From: QHXW01 sp963847515
Lineage (GTDB): Bacteria; Acidobacteriota; Terriglobia; Bryobacterales; Bryobacteraceae
NCBI GenBank assembly: GCA_963847515.1
Contig: CAWKAA010000007.1
Span: forward strand, 434,001-498,000
Reading direction: 5' to 3'
DNA length: 64,000 nucleotides
Under the pieces are notes generated by a model that saw only the letters and a program-made list of their open reading frames with translations, was not told the DNA's origin and searched no databases. Below are positions 44,826-54,373 of the stretch, piece by piece. Position numbers and translations under genes: made by a program. Numbering within the stretch: the first letter of the stretch is position 1; every line of letters starts with the position of its first letter.

Positions 44826-45530
44826 TCATCTGTAAAGCGGGTCTTTGCAATTGTTCCCTTCGCGAAACTGGTTCGGCACCCTCTCGGATTCCCAAATCTT
44901 TCCACCCGCCCTTCTGGGGTGCTGCCGTAAATCCTCGTTCCTCTTCGCAAAGTAGTCATCGATTGCCCTCTGTGCCGCTTCGACCGACGGGTAATCGCTG
45001 TTATGGATTACCGCTCGTGACATGCCACTGAATACCGATTCGATAATGTTGAGAAACTGAGCACCAGCAGGCAAGGGAGCCGTCTTGACGATCGGATACC
45101 CTCGGGTTGCAGCCTCTTCGTTCCTTGCTTCTATTTCGGTGAAGAGCTGTTTGGATATGTGCCAGGACGCCGCATCCCAGGACAGATAGATAGTGCTGCA
45201 ATCACGATACTGGGTGTGCAGTAGATTCATCATCTTGATCATCTCGTTCGTGTTCTTGTTTTTCGAATAAAAATGCGTTACCTGGTTTCGAGACAGTTCC
45301 AGAGCCCCTGTAATTATTAGGCAGCCCTTAGATTTCTGGATTTGTGGAATCGTGTAGCTCTCTTGAGGTGCAACCCGCTTACGCCCGCCTTTCTTTTTTA
45401 CCGCAAAGGGGCCATACTCGTCGATTGAGAAGAACGCCTCATTCGCCTTTAGCCGCTGCAGGATTTCTTTGATCGTATCGACTTTCAATCGGTATTCAGG
45501 GTCATTGCTGGTATGCGTATTCCGGGGCAT
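44826..45530 (-). pseudogene. IS630-family transposase, N-terminally truncated
   Basis: This 234-residue frame holds only the catalytic half: FFSIDEYGPFAVKKKGG (first Asp), TIYLSWDAASWHISKQ (second Asp) and NIIESVFSGMSRAVIHNS (Glu). The DNA-binding half is missing because the left end of an IS21 element begins at 45530, exactly where the frame starts. It belongs to a different IS630 subgroup from the copy at 29097. Confidence 0.85.
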
Positions 45531-47997
45531 GTGAATAAAAATTCCGGAGCGATGTGAATAACGGATTCCGGGCTGATGTGAATAATCGATTCCGGGGCTG
45601 AATGAATGAAAACTTCGCCCTCTCCGGAATTTTTATTCACATCCCCGGAATGAATTTCTTAACAGATCTTCATCTTTAGCGCGCGCTGGACAACAGGGGT
45701 GCCGGGTGGTCTTCACTGACAAGTGGAGAAAACTTTAGTGCCCCAGGAAGGATTGTCTATGCGCAAAGTGAAGGAAGTTCTACGTCTGCGGTTCGATCTA
45801 GGTTTACGACAAGACCAGATCGCCCGCAGTTGCTCAATCGGCCAGGCGACCGTTCATCGATATCTCGAACGCGCCACAGCCGCAGGTCTGAGTTGGCCGT
45901 TGCCGGAGGATTGCGACGACCGGCGGCTCAATGAGTTGCTGTTTCCGTCGCGCCCTGATCGCCCGCCGCAGCAACTCCGGGCCGGCGTCGATTTCGCCGA
46001 GATTCACCGACAGCTAAAAGGTCACAAGCATGTGACCTTGCAGTTGCTCTGGGAAGAATATCGTGAGACGCAACCGGACGGCTATAGCTACAGCCGTTTT
46101 TGCGAGTTGTATCAGCGCTGGCACCGCGATCGAAGCGTGGTGATGCGCCAGCAGCATAACCCCGGCGAAAAGACTTTCGTCGATTGGGCCGGTCCCACGA
46201 TTCCCATCTATGACCACCACGGCAGCGACATTACCCCCGCTTCGCTGTTCGTGGCCGTGCTCGGCGCCAGCACTTACACTTTTGCGCAAGCCACCTTGAG
46301 CCAGGATCTGCCGAACTGGGTGGCATGCCACATCGCCGCCTTCGAGTATTTCAACGGCACCACTAAGTTGATCGTGCCCGATAATCCACGGACCGGCGTC
46401 GACCGGGCTTGCCGCTATGAGCCGGATCTCAATCGTACCTATCACGAGATGTCGCAGCATTACGACGTCGCGATTATGCCAGCGCGGCCCTACAAACCCA
46501 GAGACAAAGCCAAAGTAGAAAATGCGGTTCTCGTAGCGGAGCGCTGGATACTCGCGGCGTTGCGGCATGAAAGGTTCTTCGTACTGGCGGAACTGAACCT
46601 GGCTATCGGCGAGCTGCTTGAAAAGCTGAATCATCGTCCATTTCGAAAACGGGAAGGCACTCGTGCCTCCCTGTTCGCCGCAATCGACAGACCGGTTCTC
46701 CAGCCGTTGCCCACGGACCGCTATGTCATCGCCAGTTGGAAAACCGTCCGAGCCAATATTGATTACCACGTCGAAGTCGACCGTCATTATTACAGCGTTC
46801 CCTACCAACTCGCCGGCCAGCAGTTGGAGGCTCGGTTCACAGCCGCCACGGTCGAGATCTTTCATCTCGGTAAACGCGTTGCCTCACACCGGCGAAGTTC
46901 CGCAGCCTACCAGCACACGGTTGTTCGGGAACATATGCCTAAAAGCCACCAAGCCCATCTGGAGTGGACCCCTTCACGACTGATTCACTGGGCGGAAACC
47001 GCTGTGGGCCAGGCAACCGCGCAGGTGGTTCGCACCATTCTGGAAAGCAAGCCTCATCCGGAAATGGGATACCGGGCTTGTCTGGGAATCATGAGCCTGG
47101 GGAAAATTTACACCAATCCGAGGCTCGAAGCGGCCAGCCAGCGCGCACTCCAGTTGCAAGCCTGCTCCTACCAAAGCCTCAAGTCGATTCTGAAACGCGG
47201 GCTGGATCGACAGACCACTCTCGCGCTGGAACCTGACCGGTCCGGTCCCAAACATGAAAACATTCGCGGCGCGCGTTACTACGATCCGCCCACCACTCTA
47301 TTGCAATAAATCAACACCTACAGGAGAGACAACATGCTCAACCAACCAACGATCGAGAAGCTGTACACCATGAAACTGCACGGCATGGCCGACGCCTTCC
47401 GCGCTCAACTGGAAAACACCGACATCAGCCAACTCGCTTTCGAAGAGCGCTTTGGCTTGCTCGTCGACCAACAATGGCTATGGAAAGAGAACCGCGCACT
47501 CGCCCACCGCCTTCGCTCGGCCCGCTTGAAAGAACGCGGCGTCATCGAAGATATCGACTATCAACATCCTCGTGGGTTGGATCGCAAACTCATGCGCACA
47601 CTGACCAATTGCGAGTGGGTGCGACACCATCAAAATATTTTACTGATCGGGCCCACCGGCATTGGAAAGTCGTGGCTCGGTTGCGCGCTGGCGCAGAAAG
47701 CCTGCCGGGACGGCTTTTCCGTGCTGCACAAAAGAACCACCGAACTGTTCCGCGAACTGGCGGTCGCTCATGTGGACGGCAGTTTCGGGCGAGTTCTTCA
47801 GAAACTCTCTCGCGTGGATGTGCTGGTGCTGGACGACTTCGCCATGGCGCCGCTGAAAGACGCTGAGCGCCGCGACATGCTGGAAATCTGCGATGACCGC
47901 TATCAACGCCGGTCCATGATTCTGACCTCCCAGGTGCCGACGACTCACTGGCACGAACAGATCGGCGATCCCACAGTTGCCGACAGCATTCTCGACC
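45530..47997 (+). mobile_element. IS21-family element, right side lost
   Basis: The left end starts tgtgaataaaaattccgga at 45530. It contains the repeated motif gatgtgaataa[c/t]-gattccgg at about 45551 and 45575. The terminal 19 bases are perfectly inverted at 45623-45641. The istA and istB genes follow in the usual order. The element is cut at about 47997 inside istB by another transposon, so no right end remains here. Confidence 0.88.
45738..47309 (+). CDS. istA: IS21 family transposase IstA
   Basis: A DDE transposase of about 523 aa. The N-terminal helix-turn-helix is LGLRQDQIARSCSIGQATVH. The catalytic core shows GEKTFVDWAGPTIPIYD (first Asp), LIVPDNPRTGVDRAC (second Asp) and YKPRDKAKVENAVLVAERW (Glu). 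The start is probably the GTG at 45738 (VPQEGLSMRK), with GGAG upstream; the ATG at 45759 is the alternative. The gene is intact. IstB follows 24 bases downstream. Confidence 0.94.
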   Translation: MPQEGLSMRKVKEVLRLRFDLGLRQDQIARSCSIGQATVHRYLERATAAGLSWPLPEDCDDRRLNELLFPSRPDRPPQQLRAGVDFAEIHRQLKGHKHVTLQLLWEEYRETQPDGYSYSRFCELYQRWHRDRSVVMRQQHNPGEKTFVDWAGPTIPIYDHHGSDITPASLFVAVLGASTYTFAQATLSQDLPNWVACHIAAFEYFNGTTKLIVPDNPRTGVDRACRYEPDLNRTYHEMSQHYDVAIMPARPYKPRDKAKVENAVLVAERWILAALRHERFFVLAELNLAIGELLEKLNHRPFRKREGTRASLFAAIDRPVLQPLPTDRYVIASWKTVRANIDYHVEVDRHYYSVPYQLAGQQLEARFTAATVEIFHLGKRVASHRRSSAAYQHTVVREHMPKSHQAHLEWTPSRLIHWAETAVGQATAQVVRTILESKPHPEMGYRACLGIMSLGKIYTNPRLEAASQRALQLQACSYQSLKSILKRGLDRQTTLALEPDRSGPKHENIRGARYYDPPTTLLQ

Positions 47998-48326
47998 TGT
48001 CATTCGCCAAAAATGCGTCCGCACCCATGTCACTACGCTGCAACGCGTTCATAGCGATGATGCAGGCCGCCCACCTGAGGGATTGCGATAATCCTTCCTG
48101 TGCTCGACACTTGCCGAGGGAATGGACATTGCTTGTCGAGCCCCAAATGGGTTCGGGACCTATGGTAGTAACCGAAATACGAAGCCAGGGCTCGCTTCAG
48201 ATGCCTGGCGTTCAGGGTGACGAAATGGTTCAAGCAGTCTCTTCGTATCGAGCCGATCAGTCGTTCGACATACGGATTCTGCCAGGGACTCCTGGGCGCG
48301 GTGAGTACTTCTCCAATGCCCATTGA
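47334..48326 (+). pseudogene. istB: IS21 ATPase IstB, C-terminus replaced
   Basis: Residues 1-221 are a normal IstB AAA+ helper, with Walker A LLIGPTGIGKSWLG and Walker B VDVLVLDDFAM, ending in TVADSILD. The expected C-terminus is missing. From about 47997 the frame continues for 109 unrelated residues through antisense sequence of the neighbouring integrase-type element. The product would lack the final helix needed for oligomer and target binding, so the IS21 is probably immobile. Confidence 0.88.
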
Positions 48327-49061
48327 CGAGATCCGCACACTGACGTCGTCGCTGTAGATGCTATCGCGATCGCGAATGAGATATCGCGGCGCATCCCGAT
48401 CGGCTAAGGCCTCGACGATTTGTTGCGACGTCCAGGCTGCCGTCGGATGCTCGGTCACATTGAAATGCAGCACCTGACGACGGCGGTGCTCCAGCATGAC
48501 GAATACGAAGAGCACCCGCATGGTGACCGTCGGCACGGTAAAGAAATCAATCGACACCAATTGGCCGATGTGGTTGTGAAGAAATGTCTTCCAGGTCTGA
48601 GTCGGCGGCCGGCGGAGTGTGCGGAGAATTCGGGAGACCGTGCGCTCGGAGATCCGCATGCCGAGCATCTTCAATTCTCCGTGAAGCCTGGGCGCACGCC
48701 ACAGCGGATTGGTCGCCACCATGCGCTCGATGAGTCGGCGTATCTCGACGGTGGTCGCAGGCCGGCCGCAGCGCCGGAGGTCCACCTTGGACAGACGCGC
48801 CCAGAACTTCTGGAAGCGCTCCCGCTGCCACCGGACAACCGTGTCGGCCTGCACGTAGAACAGCGGGCCGCGCCAGGTGCGCCAAACGCGGGACAAACCG
48901 ACCCAGAACAGCCGATCGAAGGAGGTAAGCACCGGTCGTTTGCGCTTGCGCCGGAAGGCTGCGAGTTGCAGTCGGAGCGCAGCGTTTTCAATGGCAACAG
49001 CTTGGTGGCCGCTCAGCAGGAGTCGAGCGAATCGAATCACAGACAAAAGAACGCCTGGCAT
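48033..49061 (-). CDS. DDE integrase-type transposase (IS3/IS481-like)
   Basis: A 342-aa paralogue of the protein at 380-1447. The catalytic set is LVSIDFFTVPTVTMRV (first Asp), LIRDRDSIYSDD (second Asp) and NPYVERLIGSIRRDCLNH (Glu). It ends in TGRIIAIPQVGGLHHRYERV. It appears intact. Its element inserted into, or deleted, the end of istB on its left. The right edge is somewhere in 49062-49140 and could not be fixed. Confidence 0.88.
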   Translation of the reverse strand: MPGVLLSVIRFARLLLSGHQAVAIENAALRLQLAAFRRKRKRPVLTSFDRLFWVGLSRVWRTWRGPLFYVQADTVVRWQRERFQKFWARLSKVDLRRCGRPATTVEIRRLIERMVATNPLWRAPRLHGELKMLGMRISERTVSRILRTLRRPPTQTWKTFLHNHIGQLVSIDFFTVPTVTMRVLFVFVMLEHRRRQVLHFNVTEHPTAAWTSQQIVEALADRDAPRYLIRDRDSIYSDDVSVRISSMGIGEVLTAPRSPWQNPYVERLIGSIRRDCLNHFVTLNARHLKRALASYFGYYHRSRTHLGLDKQCPFPRQVSSTGRIIAIPQVGGLHHRYERVAA

Positions 49062-49437
49062 GTGTACCGATTGTTCGCCTTCATCCGCTGTGAAGTCAAT
49101 CTGTTAGGGGCGGATGGAGTAATGGCGAAGGACAGGTAGAAAAAAACTGGCCGGTGGAGCTGAGACCGGGCGTGGCCAAGGCGTCTCCGAAGGTGCTCTG
49201 ATCGTCGGGGTGGTCGCCCCATTTCGGCCTGTTAACGTCAGGGTGGCCCGATTTCTTTGGGTCCCCGAACGAAAATCTTTCCCCCTGATTGTTAACGACG
49301 CCCGTTAACAATCGCACCCAGGAGATGGCTCCCGGACGCAGGCCGACTTGAATTCGAATTCCCTTGATACGATACACGGCATACGCATTCCCATCAGATG
49401 CAACTACAATTCGTGAAGCAGTAAGGATTGCCCAACT
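49062..49437. other. IS-end relics upstream of zinc-ribbon gene
   Basis: A perfect 11-bp inverted repeat, gattgttaacg (49287-49297) with cgttaacaatc (49303-49313), lies here. The block tttgggtccccgaacgaaaa nearby resembles 7010-7056 read on the other strand, so both are probably ends of one IS family with repeated gttaac motifs. No complete gene is present. Confidence 0.5.
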
Positions 49438-49500
49438 CGGCCTTCGCATGGAGCCTCGAAGAACATCGAGCACTTCCCCTGTCCCGGCTGCTCCGCGGAC

Positions 49501-50553
49501 ATGCAGTTCGATCCGGAAACCGGCGGCATGAAGTGTGCGTTCTGCGGCCATACCGAGGCGCTCGGTCCGTCAACCGCCGAAATGCACGCGCATCCGCTGG
49601 CAGACGCACTGACCCAATCCAATTCCGCGCTCCTGACACCGCTGAGCGCTCAGGCGTTCGAGGTGAGTTGTGCCAGTTGCGGCAGTGCCGTGCTCTTCGA
49701 GCCGCCTGAAGTGGCTGGCGCGTGCCCGTTCTGCGGAACGGCTATCGTCGCGCAACCCAAGGCAGCCGATCCGCTGATCGCGCCTGACGCCGTGCTGCCT
49801 ATCAAAGTTGTGAAGAACGCCGCGCAGCAAGAAGTGCGCTCCTGGATCTCCTCACGCTGGTTCGCTCCCAGCGCCTTGAAGCGGATGGCGGAATCGGAGG
49901 GCATCGGCGGCGTTTATCTTCCGTTCTGGACTTACGCGGCCGATACCGCCAGCCGCTACAAAGGCCAGCGCGGAGAATATTACTGGGTCACGGAGCATTA
50001 CACGGAAACGGACAGCAACGGCAACTCTGTCCAACGCTCACGGGAGGTGCGCCATACCCACTGGTATTCGGCGTCAGGCCAGGTAGCGCGGAATTTCGAC
50101 AATGTACTCATTCCCGCTACCAAGGCAGTGAACGAATCGCGATTGAATGCGCTTGAGCCGTGGGACCTCGAGGCATTGCGTCCCTACGAGCCCGCCTATC
50201 TCGCGGGCTTCAAAGCGCAGCGCTACCAGGTTCAAGTTCCCGAAGGCTTTGAAGAAGCCAAGGAGGTGATGGCGGAGGCCATACAGCAGGATGTGGTCGA
50301 GGGCATCGGAGGAGACGAGCAGCGCGTCGATCATATTGACACTCAATACTCCAATACGACCTTCCGTCACCTGCTGTTGCCTGTATGGATCGGAGCCTAT
50401 CGATTCCAGGGAAAGGTTTATCAAGTCGCCGTCAATGCGCGCACTGGCGAGGTACAAGGCGAACGGCCTTACAGCGTGGCGAAAATCGCGTTATTGATCG
50501 CGGTCATACTGCTGGTCATATTTGGGATTGTTCTGTTGAACCGTCAAAGCTAA
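49501..50553 (+). CDS. Zinc-ribbon membrane-anchored protein, 5' end lost
   Basis: A 350-aa frame with a second zinc ribbon (CASCG and CPFCG at about residues 57-78), a large soluble domain (GIGGVYLPFWTYAADTASRY; LLLPVWIGAYRFQGKVYQV) and one C-terminal TM helix (IALLIAVILLVIFGIVLL). The frame is open upstream of the ATG back to 49417 and encodes HFPCPGCSAD, the missing half of the first ribbon. No start codon exists there, so the true N-terminus was removed by a mobile-element junction. Function is unknown; the family is widespread and uncharacterised. Confidence 0.75.
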   Translation: MQFDPETGGMKCAFCGHTEALGPSTAEMHAHPLADALTQSNSALLTPLSAQAFEVSCASCGSAVLFEPPEVAGACPFCGTAIVAQPKAADPLIAPDAVLPIKVVKNAAQQEVRSWISSRWFAPSALKRMAESEGIGGVYLPFWTYAADTASRYKGQRGEYYWVTEHYTETDSNGNSVQRSREVRHTHWYSASGQVARNFDNVLIPATKAVNESRLNALEPWDLEALRPYEPAYLAGFKAQRYQVQVPEGFEEAKEVMAEAIQQDVVEGIGGDEQRVDHIDTQYSNTTFRHLLLPVWIGAYRFQGKVYQVAVNARTGEVQGERPYSVAKIALLIAVILLVIFGIVLLNRQS

Positions 50554-50762
50554 CGGCGACTCTGTCGCGCAGAGTCGGCCAGCGTCGCGTGAAGTGGCGG
50601 GGCCGCTTGCGGAACCCCGCACCGCTTCCACAGAGCCGTCACCTGCTTCTGAAGCTCATATTCAAGTTGGGTGAGATGCTCGTGTGACAGGCTTGGCATT
50701 ATGACCCACATTGCGAACCACTGTCCCCAGCACCACTTGATCCGCACGAACGCCAATTCAGC

Positions 50763-51548
50763 TCAGTGTAATTTGCTCCGGAGTTCTTGTAACCACAATT
50801 CACGCCAGCTCTGCTTCATTCCGACCTGTGCGACTACCATGCGCAGCGCGGTACCTGGGCCACGCACGCGCCAGCGCGGCGGCATCGGCCGTTCCAGCCG
50901 TTCGGCCAACATCCACGCCGATACCGCGATCATGGCCACCTTGTGGCCGCGCGAAATCAGCAAGGGCAAAAACATCAGCCCCCAGCAGGAGGCCACGCAC
51001 CAAATCCCGTGGGTCAGCCCGAAGCGGAGTGCATCGAGATCGGCGGCCCAGCCGAAGGCGGCCAGCGCGCGGTGGGAGTGGCAACGATTGAGAGAGCGCT
51101 GTTTCCAAGGTGAGAACTGCCACAGGATCGCGATGGTTAGCGCCAGGACGATGGGCAGGAACGATTCCGGGGCGATGAGCCGGAGCGCCAGCGTGAGCGC
51201 CATTAGCACAACGCCCGCGGCCATCCAGAGGAGCGCATACCCCACCACGAAGAGCGCGATGGCGCGTCCACGCCGGCGGGCGAAGCTGCTGTTGTAGACA
51301 TGGCGCACCGGTGCAATCAGCAACGGCGACATCATCGCGGCCAACATCAGCATCCATCCCATGGCGAGGGAAGCGGGAGGATTGAGCGCCAGCAGCATCC
51401 GGAACGACGCCTCGGCCGCCGGCATCGCTACCGCGCAGTGGGCCAGAGCGGCACCACGAGGCTCGGCCACGAGCAGGATCCAGGCGGCGGCAGTCAGGGC
51501 CAGCATCGGGGTCCGAACGAGCGAACGCTCGCGAGCGGCCGGTGTCAT
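50763..51548 (-). CDS. DUF2182 integral membrane protein
   Basis: A 261-aa protein with about six transmembrane helices (LALTAAAWILLVAEPRGAAL; MGWMLMLAAMMSPLLIAPV; AIALFVVGYALLWMAAGVVL). The conserved set MAAMMSPLL, KQRSLNRCHSHR and GLTHGIWCVASCWGLM is rich in Met, His and Cys, consistent with the predicted metal-binding DUF2182 family. It starts 15 bases after the tyrosinase gene, so the two are co-transcribed. A role in copper handling for tyrosinase is an inference. Confidence 0.88.
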   Translation of the reverse strand: MTPAARERSLVRTPMLALTAAAWILLVAEPRGAALAHCAVAMPAAEASFRMLLALNPPASLAMGWMLMLAAMMSPLLIAPVRHVYNSSFARRRGRAIALFVVGYALLWMAAGVVLMALTLALRLIAPESFLPIVLALTIAILWQFSPWKQRSLNRCHSHRALAAFGWAADLDALRFGLTHGIWCVASCWGLMFLPLLISRGHKVAMIAVSAWMLAERLERPMPPRWRVRGPGTALRMVVAQVGMKQSWRELWLQELRSKLH

Positions 51549-51563
51549 GGTTGTAGGTTTCGG

Positions 51564-53090
51564 TCAGCTACCTTGGCGGAAAATGCTGACTCGCCCGACG
51601 CTGATCTGCGCCGCATCGGGAACCGGTCTGTCGGGCACGATCCGCACCTCGAGCGAATCCGCGTCGAGCTGATTGCGTAGGTGCAGGGTGTCGACGATTT
51701 TTGAGATATCCAAGACGTGGGTCAAGCCTTGACCGGCGTGTTCTCCATCCTTAAGGCTCGCTTTGCGCACGCCGAACAACGACACGTCGCCCGCCAGCAG
51801 CTCGGGATAATGGGCGGGATTCGCGCCTTGGGGCAAGCTCACATACACCTTAAATCTTGTGGCGTCCTTGAGCCCGCGGATATTTTCGAGGTTGAGGAAA
51901 ACACGATCGGGCGCGGCCGTTTCGGCTGCCGGGGTGAGGCTCGCCGCGACTTTGCGGCGTACGTTCTGGTCAAGTCTTACGGAGGTGCGGACTTCGCTGC
52001 CTGTAATCGGCACAGGCGCCTGGCTGGCGCCGACCAATTCGACGTTTTTTGCGGTTGGCACGGGAGTTGCTCCTGGCCGCACGCTCGCAGCAGTAGCCGC
52101 CAATCCCAACGTCAGCAGCCGTTGAGCCGGCGACGCCGGGGCCACGGCGGGCGACAGATCATCATATGTATATCCTAGCGCGCTCATGTCGGACACTTGG
52201 GAGGGCGTATAGTTCCACGAAGTACCGTCCGGCATGGGCATGGAAAAAGCGCGCTGGCCAATACTGGCGGGACCGTCGAGCCACTTGGGATCGGTCGGGT
52301 CGACGTCGGTGGGAGGGTTCTGTCGCCACACTTGCCAGAGCCGGTCGATATTCGCATGATGCAGGTAGAAGATGGGATCTATCCCCGCAGTGTCCGGGTC
52401 GCTCATCAGGCCGGGAAGTTGCGTTGAAGTATCCTCGCCGCCTACCAGACCATGCACCATATCGTGCGGCTGAGATTCAATACCCCCGTGGAATCTTCCG
52501 CCGTGCTCGAAGCCAGTGTCGATGCCGCCGAAGCCTCGATCGCCGTTCTGGACTCCCGTGAAATTCGGATCGTTCATGGCGTCGAGATTGACCTGGCTCA
52601 GATCCACAAAGACATTGCCGTCGTTATTTGGTCCATACCGCTGCGCAACATAGAGGGGATTGATGCCCTTTCCGTCGGGCCAGTCCGGTGAGCCAAAGGC
52701 CGGCGGCAACGGATTTTCGTTGGCCTTGAAATAGTTCCAATACGGCAACGCCCAGTCCGACGGCCCGCCGAGTTGGATGACCGCCGCGCGGATGTTGGCC
52801 TCAAAAGCCAGAAGATAACCACGATGCCACGGCGGGAAATACCAACTCCCGTGCTGGCATTGCAGCCAGAATTGAGTTTGCAGAGCCTGGCTGGGCATTG
52901 GTTCTCCCGGGTTCAGATAACCGAGTAGTTGCCACAGCGACTGGTCCAGGCCGTGGATTGCGGCGTAGAAGCGCCATGCCGTAGGCAAAGCCAGTGCGCG
53001 CGCCTGCATCGCGGCCACGCCGCGCGCGTACCAGAGGATGGGGTCCGCCCAAGGACCGCCGAGTTCCCAGACATTCTGGCGCGTATACAT
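51564..53090 (-). CDS. Tyrosinase family protein (binuclear copper oxidase)
   Basis: A 508-aa protein. The CuA ligands are probably His46 (AAIHGLDQ), His80 and His89 (QHGSWYFPPWHRGYLLAF). The CuB ligands lie in ESQPHDMVHG and DPIFYLHHANIDRLW. A C-terminal domain of about 170 residues follows a proline/alanine linker (TGSEVRTSVRLDQNV), like the plant polyphenol oxidase C-terminal domain. There is no signal peptide. It would oxidise phenols to quinones using O2. The genes on both sides (DUF2182 downstream, a small-protein remnant upstream) suggest a compact operon. Confidence 0.93.
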   Translation of the reverse strand: MYTRQNVWELGGPWADPILWYARGVAAMQARALALPTAWRFYAAIHGLDQSLWQLLGYLNPGEPMPSQALQTQFWLQCQHGSWYFPPWHRGYLLAFEANIRAAVIQLGGPSDWALPYWNYFKANENPLPPAFGSPDWPDGKGINPLYVAQRYGPNNDGNVFVDLSQVNLDAMNDPNFTGVQNGDRGFGGIDTGFEHGGRFHGGIESQPHDMVHGLVGGEDTSTQLPGLMSDPDTAGIDPIFYLHHANIDRLWQVWRQNPPTDVDPTDPKWLDGPASIGQRAFSMPMPDGTSWNYTPSQVSDMSALGYTYDDLSPAVAPASPAQRLLTLGLAATAASVRPGATPVPTAKNVELVGASQAPVPITGSEVRTSVRLDQNVRRKVAASLTPAAETAAPDRVFLNLENIRGLKDATRFKVYVSLPQGANPAHYPELLAGDVSLFGVRKASLKDGEHAGQGLTHVLDISKIVDTLHLRNQLDADSLEVRIVPDRPVPDAAQISVGRVSIFRQGS

Positions 53091-53131
53091 TGTTACTCCT
53101 TAGCGAAAACCGATCAGATGATGAACCTCAC

Positions 53132-54373
53132 TCACGAAAGCGGGCCTTGCCACACTGCGATCCAGGAACAGACGACTCCGGCCGGCGCAGTCCCGGTACC
53201 GCTCGAATGGGGAACGGACCAAACAACCGAACCAATGATCGCCGGAACCTGATTGACACCGTTCGGCCAGGGCTTGATCGCGTATCCGGCGTAATCGTAG
53301 ATCCATTGTTCGCCCCCGACCATCCCTTTGCCCTGAAAGCGCAGCGAATACGGGTCGCCGTAGTTGATGGAGCCGCTGAGGCTCAACGACCATCCGGGTC
53401 CTCCGATGGATCCGTCGAGAACGCCCACGCTCTGCATGAGAGGACGGGCCGTGGCCTCTACCTCGCGGATGAAATTCCCGATATTACTGCCGCTACCTAT
53501 CATCTTGTCGGCAGCGTTGTAATCGGCCCAGGAGGAGTATCCCAAGAGCTTTGCAGTCTGGTATCGCGTATCCATCATCTCCTTCAAGACCTCCAGGTTC
53601 TGGGGATACGCCTGCGTCCACAAAGCCAGATAGAGCCTTCGTCGTAGCTCGTCGCTCTTGGCGAACTTGAGCACAGGAAGAGCGTCTGGATCGTCGGTCG
53701 TAATGCGAACCTTACCATCCGGGCCCGGCTTGTGCCGGTCGAGATAGTCCTGTGGAAGGCCGTGCAGTTCCGAGAGGTGCGCCTCCACTGTCTTCGTGCC
53801 GTCTGCGATATTGCGCTCAAACGTTGACTGCGCTTGTGTGAGCTTATCGTTCAACTGCCGCAGCTTAGCTCGGGTCTCTTCATCCTGGTTCACGCCCGCC
53901 AGACGAAACTGCAATAACTGGCGTTCCACGTAATGGCGCGTCGCCGCGTCCGCACCCTTCAACGACAGGGCAGCCAACGCCTCGTACACGGCCCGGTTGA
54001 GCGAGAGTGCGCGCGTGGAATCGCTCACTTTGCGGGTCATCGCCGTCGCCCGGTCGCGGAAATGAGCGTCGGGGTGCACCATCTCGATCAACCCGGAGAA
54101 GTACCGGGCGGAGCTCAATTGTCGGAGCGCCTCGTCGTATGGCACAAGTGTGTTCTCAATATTGCGGGCGCCTTGGAAGGCCGTGATCACGTCGACCGCC
54201 TTCTGCGCAGCTGCCAGGCGGCCGTTCTCGACTTTCTCGAATTGGATAACGTCGAACTTTGTTCTCCAGATCGGAGGCTGGATGGGCTGTGACGGCTGAC
54301 CCGCCCTAGCGCAGGCGCAAGAGAGAGCCATGACTACTACGGCTGTGCGACGCATTCCAGTATTAAACCTCAT
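53132..54373 (-). CDS. Chimeric ORF: M3-peptidase N-terminus fused to tyrosinase-linked domain
   Basis: From the N-terminus (alternative ATGs at 54373 and 54355) there is a signal sequence (AVVVMALSCACARAG) and then the helical N-terminal half of an M3-family oligopeptidase (RATAMTRKVSDSTRALSLNR; KLLGYSSWADYNAADKMIGS). At about 53430, after EATARPLMQ, the frame passes into an unrelated beta-rich domain (GVLDGSIGGPGWSLSLSGS; GMVGGEQWIYDYAGYAI) that I believe is normally a separate small protein next to tyrosinases. The zinc-binding HExxH region of M3 is gone, so there is no peptidase activity. An in-frame deletion fusion is the simplest reading. Confidence 0.7.
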   Translation of the reverse strand: MRFNTGMRRTAVVVMALSCACARAGQPSQPIQPPIWRTKFDVIQFEKVENGRLAAAQKAVDVITAFQGARNIENTLVPYDEALRQLSSARYFSGLIEMVHPDAHFRDRATAMTRKVSDSTRALSLNRAVYEALAALSLKGADAATRHYVERQLLQFRLAGVNQDEETRAKLRQLNDKLTQAQSTFERNIADGTKTVEAHLSELHGLPQDYLDRHKPGPDGKVRITTDDPDALPVLKFAKSDELRRRLYLALWTQAYPQNLEVLKEMMDTRYQTAKLLGYSSWADYNAADKMIGSGSNIGNFIREVEATARPLMQSVGVLDGSIGGPGWSLSLSGSINYGDPYSLRFQGKGMVGGEQWIYDYAGYAIKPWPNGVNQVPAIIGSVVWSVPHSSGTGTAPAGVVCSWIAVWQGPLS

